A stretch of 64,000 bases of DNA, taken from the NCBI GenBank assembly GCA_030544215.1, contig JARZZO010000013.1, positions 21,938,729-22,002,728 on the forward strand. The letters run 5' to 3'. Shown here piece by piece: positions 10,620 to 19,582 of this stretch. Positions within the stretch are counted from its first letter, which is position 1. Each line of letters begins with the position of its first letter. The translations under genes were made by a program, and so were the position numbers. This DNA is from Zantedeschia hybrid cultivar. Taxonomy: Eukaryota > Streptophyta > Magnoliopsida > Alismatales > Araceae. The notes beneath the pieces were generated by a model. It did not search any database and was not told the DNA's origin. It saw only the letters and a program-made list of their open reading frames with translations.

Positions 10620-11180
10620 GAACATTTCTAATATCAAACAATCTAACATTTAGATTAAACAATATTAATAATCTAACAATTAGACTATTAATAATTAATA
10701 ACTAATCTAACTCTTTAGATTAGTCCATTAAAGTTAATTACTAATTTAACACTTAAATTAATAATCAACTCTAATCAATTATTAACAACTATTTTAACAC
10801 TTAATTTAGTCAATTAAAATTAATTATTAATTTAACACTTAAATTAATAACTAACTCAAATTAATTAATAATTAGATGAATTAATAATTAATAATCTAAC
10901 ATTTAGACTAATAACTACTAACCACTAATCTAACTCTTAGATTAGTTAATTAATATTAATCACTCATTTAACTCTTAAACTAATAATTAACACTAATAGA
11001 TTAATAACTATAATCCAACTCTTATACTAGTTAATTAGAATTAACTATTAATTTAACAATTAAATTAACAATTAACCCTAATTAATTAATAACTACTAAT
11101 CTAACACTTAAATTAGCTAATTAATATTAATCATTAATTTAACAATTAAATTAATAATTAATTCTAATTATTAATCAATG
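10620..11180 (-). repeat. AT-rich array of three-base-loop hairpins
   Basis: A run of inverted repeats spaced tens of bases apart, nearly all with a three-base loop starting with C on the plus strand. Examples are AATCTAA-CAT-TTAGATT, TAATTTAA-CAC-TTAAATTA (twice), the 9-pair CTAATCTAA-CTC-TTAGATTAG and AATTTAA-CAA-TTAAATT. Stems alternate between TCTAA/TTAGA and TTTAA/TTAAA, keeping the pairing. No coding potential is visible. Confidence 0.75.
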
Positions 11181-11363
11181 ATCATGTTAACTGAAATTAA
11201 CAATGAATAATCAACAAAGTCATTAATATCCAATAAAACAAAATTGAATAAAAATTTAAATTATCAAAACAATTTTGAAAATTTAAAATTAAAATTCAAT
11301 TTTAATTATGTTTTAAATAGGCTTGAAGTTTAATGGAAATAAGGGTAAAAGGGCAAAGGGGTT

Positions 11364-11500
11364 GAGCCACTAGGCACCTGGTTCGAGCCCCTGGCTTGGC
11401 CAGGCTCGAGCCCTGGCTTTGCCAGGGGCTAGGACCTGGGGCGCCCTGGCTCGGCCAGGGGCTTGGACCCGGTCTGCCCGGCCCGGTCTGCCAGCAGCCC
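11364..11500 (-). repeat. GC-rich CCTGG/CCAGG short repeat cluster in leader
   Basis: Short, partly palindromic repeats built on CCTGGCTTGGCCAGG and CGAGCCC. Equivalent clusters sit between the AT-rich array and the PBS in E (40395-40535), A1 (45395-45500) and B (980-1140). The 71-residue frame at 11419-11634 is a by-product of the repeat. Confidence 0.65.
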
Positions 11501-11967
11501 AGCCGCAGTCTTCCCCTCTCGACGCCCCTTGCTACACCCGAAACCCTAACCTTCTATTAAAATTCAATTATCTTTCATTAAAATTGATCGTCTTCAATTA
11601 TCTTTCATTAAAAATTCACAATTTATTCCTTTAAAAATTATTCAATAATTTTACAAATAAAAAATTTGAATTTTAACGATAATCCTCTCAAAATTCGAAT
11701 TTAACAATTATCTAATAATTAAAAATTCGAAAGTTTGAATTTATACGTAAACATCAATTAAATTTACATGATAATTATCATATTAATCAACAATAAATTT
11801 AATTAATCCTATCCGATAATTATCTTAATTTTTTACATAAAATTTTAATTTTTTGAGCCAGTGCAGTGCGTAGTACGGGTTGGAGCAGTGCACCTAACAG
11901 TAGGAAAAATCGGACAACAAATTAATTTTTAATTAATTTTAAAATTAATTCGACGGCAAGGCCAAGT
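11501..11967 (-). other. Copia leader, AT-rich, nothing recognised
   Basis: AT-rich sequence between the GC-rich cluster and the hairpin minisatellite. It has no counterpart in the A1 or E leaders of this window. No gene or repeat that I can support. Confidence 0.5.
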
Positions 11968-12085
11968 GCCTTCCACCAAATGGAAGGCCACATGGTTGGC
12001 CGTCCACCCCTTGTGCTGGACGGCCAGCATGTTGGCCATCCACTTGGTAGACGGCCACATGCATGGTCGTCCACTCCATGCATGG
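11968..12085 (-). repeat. GC-hairpin minisatellite next to the PBS
   Basis: Successive inverted repeats: GCCTTCCA/TGGAAGGC (11968-11975 and 11981-11988) and GGCCGTCCA/TGGACGGCC (11998-12006 and 12017-12025), followed by GGCCATCCA, GACGGCCACATG and GGTCGTCCA variants to about 12085. A 20-bp direct repeat (GCCACTCCAAG-TGTTGTTTA) follows at 12148-12167 and 12179-12198. Seen only in this leader. Confidence 0.65.
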
Positions 12086-12376
12086 CCGTTTAATTTTTTT
12101 ATTTTTTATTTTTGAAAATTTTCAAAAAAAAATTCCGCAAACTTGATGCCACTCCAAGTGTTGTTTACGTTCCGGACGGCCACTCCAAGTGTTGTTTATA
12201 ATCTGAAAAAAAAATTCTGAAAATACTCAGACGGCCTGGCCTTTTGCCATCCAGTTTCCCACTTTTCCGGAAAAATAAATTTTTCATGGCCCAAAAAATT
12301 AAAATAAAATTGAAGAACTTGAACATGATGTTACAACAAAGATCGTTCTTCTCAGTTGCATCAACAGGAGCCTTAA

Positions 12377-12392
12377 CCTGACTCTGATACCA
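12377..12392 (-). other. Primer binding site, initiator-Met tRNA type
   Basis: Read on the minus strand this is TGGTATCAGAGTCAGG, one base inside the LTR end. It is the standard plant copia PBS complementary to the 3' end of initiator tRNA-Met. Confidence 0.9.
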
Positions 12393-12393
12393 C

Positions 12394-14064
12394 TGTTGGA
12401 TTCGGTCGTAACCCCTCGGGAAATCATAGAAACGAAAGAACATAAAAGCAAAATGATTTTCCAAACCGGTTCGGGCTCCGATTGATGTAAGAAAAACGAT
12501 CTTAAATAAATCACACGAGATTTATCACCTTGCACAGCAAACATTGTCCTGTAAAAATCGATGTCGTACTCCTCGAAGCTTTGAGCCGCACAAGCGTACG
12601 GCCTCTAAAGATGATCCACACGAACTCTCGCAGCAATGGAGTTCTCCTTCCTCAACCCACACAACCCTCTGCCTAAAGTACTCTGTCAAGAGTCCAACCC
12701 TTACAAGAAACATGACGGCCACCTTTTGAAATGGTAAAAGCATTATTTGTGGGTTGAAGAGAAGATGGGTTTATATAAAGGATTAAGGCGGCAGCTTGAA
12801 CCGCTCATTCAACCAATCCCTTCGTTTCACCGCCTCTTCTAAAAGTAACTGCGGTTAAACATAAACCCGATGACATTTTATAGATCAATATATTATTATT
12901 AGCTCATTTATCAAATAAGCCTAATAATACATATTATATATATATATATATGTCTTTTACATTATGGTATATATATACTTTTAAGCCATTTATAAATTCT
13001 TTTCTCAAAAGAATTTAATGCTTTAGTATTTTTTTTCATACAATAATATTCTATTCTGCAAGAGTTATTTATGTATGATCTTCTAGGCCCATTATCTCTC
13101 TAGTTTAAAGATCCATTAACTTCTAATATAATTAGAAATAAATTAAACTGGTTATTCCCAATAACCGTTTAATTTGTTCCAGACCTTTTGATCACGTTGG
13201 GTCAAGCAAATCCACGTGATCCTAGAGGATGCCGGGTTCATCTTCACCCTGTCTCGCACCTGTAAGCCTTCAGTTACCGTATCGTTATAATCTCTCGCTC
13301 TTTCTATGAGTCTGATTCGATCGTGTGATATGGTTTCGTCAAACCACTAGTGATCGTGTCGTCTGACCATGACCTCCATAATAATTTCACGTTCATTCCA
13401 AACGAACTGATACCACCCTAGCCAGGGATTTAGTAGAGCGTCTATATCATGACACATTAACTATCTGTGATATACCTGACAGTGCGCGATCCCTTCTTAA
13501 CCATTAACGATCTTCGCATGTATCTCGATATGGCTAATAATTTAGTGTTTTATGACTTATCGTTAAAGTCAACATTAAACCACACCAGTCCTCATGTAAG
13601 ACCACATTAATGTCTCAGGTCTAAGAATCAACGATACTACTGAGACAGATGGATCTTCAGTTGACATTAGGTATAATTAACCATCAGAAGATCCATCAGC
13701 GGATCAGTTCAGTGAACATCCTCTCAAGATGAACACCCACACATATGTGCTGGTGCCCCGCACCTATGACCGTGAGATTGGTCATCTACACATCATGCGT
13801 GCTAATTTACAAGTAATCAATGTCCGAGAGTGATTACTCTCCAATCATGAACAGTTTAAGGTATGCGTCCATGTATAGTCAAACTCACATTCGAGATCCT
13901 ATCTCGAAATTCACCTTACAACCACATATCCTAGGGACAACAAAGCAATCCACAGAATACAAGTTTATGCTCTAAATACCATTTAAATATATTGAACAAG
14001 ATTGTACAACACATTGGGCCTACACGACCTATGATTGGTCTGTAGGACACCCAAAAAACTAACA
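12394..14064 (-). repeat. Family-C copia LTR shared by two interiors (1,671 bp)
   Basis: Plus-strand reading starts TGTTGGATTC and ends CTAACA. A PBS lies at its left edge and a polypurine tract at its right edge, with both flanking interiors on the minus strand. It thus acts as 5' LTR for the left interior and 3' LTR for the right one. A TATA-like run TTATATAA lies at 12771-12778. Short frames such as 12544-12729 are chance. Confidence 0.88.
12771..12778 (-). promoter_or_regulatory. TATA-like box of family-C LTR
   Basis: Minus-strand TTATATAAACCC. Placed as in other copia LTRs; role inferred. Confidence 0.45.
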
Positions 14065-14075
14065 ATCTCCCACTT
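14065..14075 (-). other. Polypurine tract of copia C
   Basis: Minus-strand AAGTGGGAGAT directly abuts the LTR terminus at 14064, marking the 3' end of the right-hand interior. Confidence 0.88.
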
Positions 14076-14078
14076 GTA

Positions 14079-14348
14079 CTACAGCCAATTGCCCATAGTC
14101 TTGAACCCCATCTTTTCTCAATGACGCTCAAACACAATCTGTGACAAAGGCTTAATTAGTGGATCTGCAATATTGTCTTCTGATGGTACACACTCTACCA
14201 TCACATCTCCCCTTGCAGCAATCTCCCGAATCAGGTAGAAGTGCCTAAGAATATGCTTCGACCTTTGGTGAGACCGAGGTTCCTGCGCCTGCGCGATGGC
14301 CCCATTATTATCACATAATAATGGGATGGGAGTCGATATACTGGGAAC
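14079..14348 (-). pseudogene. RNase H C-terminus of copia C
   Basis: Translates to the end of the copia RNase H: PLLCDNNGAIAQAQEPRSHQ, then SKHILRHFYLIREI, then SEDNIADPLIKPLS. A TGA at 14118-14120 interrupts the last residues, which otherwise end in MGNWL close to the PPT. The upstream half of the domain is on the other side of the solo LTR, from 15933. The frame appears to run past 14348 into LTR sequence, but that part is not the gene. Confidence 0.85.
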
Positions 14349-15932
14349 TGTTGGGATCCTGGTGGGACGCGAAGAACACAGCGGAAACAAAGAACAAAAT
14401 TTAATCCCGTCCGATACCCGCTGATCCGATTCGGAACGAAAACTCAAACCGAAAAACCGGGTTGGAATCTAATTACCGTGCGCGGATTCGAATCCGCTTC
14501 CGTTTTGGTTCCGTCCAGGCGATGCCGCGAGCCTCACAAGCGTCCGGCCTCCAGTGGTATCCACGCGATCCTCCGCGGTGGTTCGTCCTCGATCCCTCGT
14601 CCGTTTCAGCTCGCTCGCTGAAGATCCGTCGCCGCAACGATTGCGGAAATCCCGCCGACGGGAATTCCCGACTTTCTGGAATCACATGCGGCGAAGACGG
14701 AAGCTGTTCTGGCACGCCGAACGGGACGCCCAGAGGAGGAGAGAGAAAGGGGGATGACAGCTAGCAAAGGAAATCCTGGAGCTTGGCCCAGGGTTTCTCA
14801 ACAGCGTGTATATATATTAAGTCGGCGCGACTTTTCACAAAAGTCTCCGAGTTAATATAAATCCCACTTATGTACCACCGACTGAGAATCTTATTGCGTG
14901 TGACCCTCTAGGCCCATTTACCAGTCCGATTTTCAGCATGTTAAGTCCAATAACTAGTTATTGACTCATTGTAATTAATTAATATCTAGATATTAACTAA
15001 TTACTTAACCGAATTATCATCGCATGTAAATTCAGTCGGACTTCCGATCAAGTTGGGTGCCAAGCAACACCGCATGATCCCGGAAGGTAATGGGGTTCAG
15101 CAACCCACTCATGGAACCTGTCTGTCCACAATTACCACGTGGCTATAATCCTTCGTTCGTACAATGCTCTCGAGTTAACCTAGGGTTTGGTCAACTGTCA
15201 AACCCTAAAGTGTCAACTCACTTGAATCAAACTCCGCTTTACAATATCCGAAAACCACTTTTCTGATATTGTTTCTGCTCTGGCCAGAGACTCCTGCGGA
15301 TCTACTCTAGAGCATTTTCTCTCCAGTTATCTGAGAGCGAACGATCCTTTATTGAACACACAATCACCTTCGAAGGTCTTCCGCTGGACCCGATCCTTGA
15401 CTATTAGAGATCCCGTGGATAGGGATTCGTAGGTCAAGGTCAAAGTCCAGAAGTCCACCGACAAGGTGTCTTTGGTGTCTCAAGTCCAAGGATCAACCAC
15501 GCTACTGTGACGATGAATCAAACCGATTGACAGTCAGGTAAATTACCATTCGGCGATTCATGTCGGATCAGTTCAGTGAACTCATTCCCCAATGAGCACC
15601 TACAGGTTTACCATTGTGTCTCCACACTAGTAACTAACGAGATCAGTCACCCTCATCATATGAACTGGAATAACCTGTACTAGTCTAACCGGATGTTTGA
15701 TGTCTTTCTCAAACATCCTACGACTAGGAACAATTAAGAATATGTGTTTATAAGTCATCAGTCTCATTATTATGATCTCATCATAATCTGATGACTATTG
15801 CACATATTTATGGACTTCATTATGAGCAATTATAAATATGACAATCTACATAATGAATTTAATGTCATTTATTAGTAAACCAGATTGAAATTGGTGCCTT
15901 ATGATTGGCTTAGAAGACACCTATATCCATCA
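14349..15932 (-). mobile_element. Solo LTR, copia family B (1,584 bp), duplication GGAAC
   Basis: Plus-strand reading runs from TGTTGGGATCC to ATATCCATCA, the full family-B LTR in minus orientation with no interior. GGAAC at 14344-14348 and 15933-15937 is a perfect 5-bp target duplication, so this is an insertion reduced to a solo LTR by LTR-LTR recombination. It splits RNase H of copia C. Apparent 80-100 residue frames at 14462-14764 are chance. Confidence 0.95.
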
Positions 15933-15937
15933 GGAAC

Positions 15938-17347
15938 TATGTCAAGTTCCGAAATGAATTTCTTCATCTAGACCGCTTCCTTGGCAGCTTCAACCGCAAC
16001 TATATACTCTGCCTCGTCGTTGAATCCGCAGTCGTTTCTTGTTTGGAACTCTTCCAACTGACTGCCCCTCCATTTAACATGAATACAAATCCAGACATGG
16101 ATTTGCTATCATCCGAATCTAACTGGAAACTAGAGTATGTATATGCTCTTAATTGTAAGTCATCTTCTCCTCCATACAGCAAGAAAAGATCTTTAGTTCT
16201 TCTCAAGTACTTAAGGATGCATTTCACTGCTTTCCAGTGCTCTTCGCCTGGATCACTCTAATATGTTGGAAATGCTTAAAGCATTGGCTACATCAGGGCG
16301 AGTACATAGCATGGCATACATGATCGACCCTATTGTCGAGGCATAGGGTACCCGACTCATGTATTCTACTTCCTCAGGTGTTCTAGGGGCCATGCCCTTA
16401 GATTGGTAAATTCCATGTCTCACAGTAATGAGACCTCTTTTGGAATTTTCCAACTGGAATCTCCTGAGTATAGTATCTATGTACATGGATTAGAACATTC
16501 CCAGCATCCTTTTTTATCTATCACGATAAATCCTTATGCCCGGCACATAGGATGCTTCTCCCAAATCCTTCATAGAGAATGTCTTGGACAACCAAGACTT
16601 CGTGGATGTCAGCATCCTTACATCATTCTCAATGAGTAAGATGTCATCAACATAGAGTGCTAAGAAGGTTACTAAGCTCCCATTGACCTTCTTGTAAACA
16701 TAGGGTTCGTCTTCATTTCGAATGAAGTCAAAAGATTTGATAACTTCATCAAATCTCAAATTCCAACTTCAAGACGCCTGTTTCAATCCATAAATAGATT
16801 TATGAAGCTTGCATACCTTATTGGGATGCTGCTTAGATGTGAATCCATCAGGTTGTACCATGTACACCTCTTCTGACAGTTTTCCATTAAGGAAAGTTGT
16901 CTTCACATCCATCTGCCAGATCTCATAATCTAGGTATGCTGTAATGGCAAAGAGGATTCTAATTGACTTTATCATTGCTACTGATGAAAAACTTTCGTCA
17001 TAGTCAATTCCTTGTCTTTGACGATATTCCTTTTCCACCAGACGAGCCTTATAAGTGTCAATTTGTCCATCTACTCCGATCCTTCTTTTGAAGATCCATT
17101 TGCAGCCAATAGGGACCTTCCCTTCAGGTATGTCAATCAAGTTCCAAACTTGATTGTTATATATGGATTGGATTTTTGAATCCATGGCTTCCTTCCATTT
17201 CTCAGAGTCAGAATTACGAATTGCCGCCTTATAGGATTGAGGATCATCATCCTCATTTATCCGTACCTTAGACGAACTGTCAAAGATATGTCCAACATAT
17301 CCAACACATCTCTCAAGTTCTCTAGGTACCATACCAGATCTTCGCAA
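15938..17347 (-). pseudogene. Reverse transcriptase and RNase H of copia C
   Basis: From 17347 downward: the integrase-RT linker and RT start (WKEAMDSKIQSI, CKWIFKRRIG, DTYKARLVEK, IWQMDVKTTFLNG). Next are the catalytic stretch LYVDDILLI (about 16640-16670) and IGSIMYAMLCTRPDVANAL; RNase H starts with LRAYTYSSFQ and GGAVSWKSSKQETTADSTT. Most pieces share one frame broken by in-frame stops (for example TGA at 16769-16771). One frameshift falls between about 16227 and 16253. The YVDD motif is intact, but the gene is not functional. Confidence 0.85.
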
Positions 17348-17443
17348 TATCTGTGTTTCATTTTGAGCCTTTTCCGTAAGTGGTGTCTCATCTAATGAGA
17401 CTGTGTCCCCAATTTGTGGTTGATGGACCTCGTCCAGTTCTAT

Positions 17444-18253
17444 CTAGCTCCCACTATTTTTCTGGAGGAGATATTCCTTCTCCAAGAATACAGCTCTCTT
17501 GGCAACTAAGACCCTTTGCTCAGAAGAGTGATAGAAATAATATCCAAATGTCTCTTTTGGATATCCCACAAACCTACACTTGTCTGTTCTTGACTCTAAC
17601 TTATCTACGTCATTCCTCTTCACATGGGCAGGACACCCCCAAACTTTAATATGATTAAAGTTCGGTTTCCTTCCCTTCCATATCTTATATGATGTGGTAG
17701 GAACTGACTTCCTCGAAACCCTGTTTAATAAGTAAGTTGCAGTCTCTAAAGCGTACCCCCATAGAGACAATGTTAATTCTGCCAAGGACATCATGGAACG
17801 GACCATGTCTAACAAAGTTCTATTTCTCCTTTAAGATATACCATTATGCTGTGGCGTATATGGTGGGGTCCACTGAGAAATGATTCTATTGTCCTTCAGG
17901 TATAAAGTGAATTCGAGACTTAAGTATTCACCTCCTCGATCCGATCGAAGAGTTTTAATATTTTTACCAGTATGCTTCTCTACTTCATTCTTATATTCTT
18001 TAAACTTCTCAAAAGCTTGTGATTTATATCTCATTAAATACACACAGCCATACCTAGAGAAGTCATCAATAAAAGAAATGAAATAGAGATATCCTCCTTT
18101 AGCTTCTATTGACATGAGTCCACATACATCTGTGTGTATGAGTTCCAGAAGCTCAACAGCCCCTTTACCATGTCCACTAAAAGGAACTTTGGTCATCTTC
18201 CCCATAAGATACGACTCACAGGTATCAAATGATTTGAATTCAAATGAATTCAA
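17444..18253 (-). pseudogene. Integrase of copia C
   Basis: Two open pieces in the same frame. 18253-17831 holds the second C-x2-C-type position, HTDVCGLM with the first catalytic aspartate, LRSDRGGEY with the second, and PYTPQHNGIS just before the catalytic glutamate. 17815-17444 continues with MLDMVRSMMS, WGCPAHVKR and GYPKETFGYYFYHSSEQ, the usual C-terminal part. A stop separates them at about 17828. The region ends near an AGTGGGAG purine tract (17445-17452 in reverse complement). Confidence 0.85.
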
Positions 18254-18256
18254 ATA

Positions 18257-19258
18257 TCAATTTGAACATAGGTGAGAAATCCTCTTCTCTCCTATATGAC
18301 CAAGTCTGCAATGCCAAAGATATGCAGGATTCACTTCTTCTGTCTTATCACTAGAAACTTGCATTACATCATTACATGTATCCAATACATATAACCCATT
18401 GAACAAATAACCATTAGCTATAATCAAACCATTATTGATAATAGAACACCCAGTGCTAGTTATCGTCAAAGAGTAACCAACATTGTTTAAACATGAAATA
18501 GATACAATGTTTCTGATAATTTTTGGAACAAAATAACACTATGTTAACTCTAGAATTATCTCTGAAGGTAAACTAAGATGAGCAGTCCCCACAGCTTTAG
18601 CAGCAACTATAGCACCATTGCCCATCCTTAGTTGGATCTCTCTTTTGTCAAGTTTTCTTTTATTTGTCAGTACCTGCAAATAATTGCATATATGAGATGC
18701 GCATCCAGTATCCAATACCCATGATGTGAATCTCATAAGAGAAAATTTTAAGTTAATGACAAAAATACATTTATTAAGAATTGCCTTACAATTCTTTTTC
18801 TAGTGACCTGTCTGTCCACATCGAAAGCATTTGCTGTCTTTTTCACCCTTCTTGCCTTTGCCCTTGCCTGCCTCGATGATCTGATTACCTTTAGTTAGTT
18901 TCTTTCCCTTCTTATTATTGGGTGTCTGGGTGGCCTTCCTTTTCTTGTTGGTCCGACCAACAATCATTACAGAAGATAGTTTCTCCTTCTGCATGATCCC
19001 TTCATCACTTTTTAACATGTTTAGGAGTTCTGGTAGAGAAACCTCAATCCTATTCATGTTAAAGTTCATGATGAAGGGAGAAAATGATTCAGGCAATGAC
19101 TGGAGAATGAGATCAATCCTAAGTTCAAGATCCAACTTGAATCTTAACCCATTGAATCTCTCTATCCACTCCATCATTTTCAGTACATGAGCCTGTACTG
19201 AAGCACCCTCAGACATCCTAGTCCTGAAAAGTTTCTTGGAGAGCTCATACCTCTCTAT
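18257..19258 (-). pseudogene. gag C-terminus, protease and pre-integrase of copia C
   Basis: Downward from the Athila junction: gag region of the UBN2 type (MSEGASVQAHVLKM, LILQSLPESFSPFIMNFNMN), a lysine-rich stretch, and a zinc knuckle start CFRCGQTGH (near 18805), after which a stop intervenes. Protease then shows WVLDTGCASHICN (18736-18690) and LRMGNGAIVAA; the DTG triad is intact. Pre-integrase YLWHCRLGHIGEKR follows (18469-18257). All pieces keep the same frame, separated by several nonsense changes. Confidence 0.85.
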
Positions 19259-19582
19259 CCTACTAATAAGTACACATTTTTAGATAAACAATAAATGAAA
19301 TTTATACACTATACTGTCAATTTTATGTAAAAAATCACATGGAATGATAGATAAATCGATTATGCTTTCAAAATATTAAATTTGCAAAATTCGAATGTCA
19401 AATATCATCATTTAATAGATTAAGTAAGTGTGATAATTTCATTTCCAATAAGAGCTTCTCGACAATGATTTAATATGTATTTGAATAATCTATTTGTCGT
19501 ATGAACTTAACTGTTATTTTATGCGGATACAAGATATGAGCGAGCAGATGGCATAGTGGTTAGACCACCCGAAGTTCAACGA

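Larger units (their letters stand above)
7907..12393 (-). mobile_element. Copia interior with gag deletion, left member of a tandem pair
   Basis: Minus-strand copia interior. It begins at the PBS (12377-12392) beside the LTR at 12394-14064 and runs leftward through a long leader, a gag with an internal deletion, protease, pre-integrase and part of integrase, until the family-B element interrupts it at 7906. Leader and coding sequence resemble family A closely, but the segment next to the PBS (about 11540-12376) differs from A1. It therefore looks like an A-type interior joined to family-C LTR-proximal sequence. The rest of pol and the 3' LTR must lie left of the window. Confidence 0.75.
14065..19263 (-). 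mobile_element. Copia C interior, 3' two-thirds; resumes at 63479
   Basis: Minus-strand copia interior running from its PPT back to the middle of gag. It is interrupted by a solo LTR (14349-15932) and cut at 19263 by the Athila-like element. The remaining gag N-terminus and leader reappear at 63479-64000, and its 5' LTR is beyond the window. It is the oldest layer for which both sides of a later insertion are visible. Confidence 0.85.

Noticed and set aside
14462..14764. 100-residue frame repeated near 59747-60097 and 7413-7643
   Set aside because: Chance frame in the family-B LTR, appearing on both strands with different ends.
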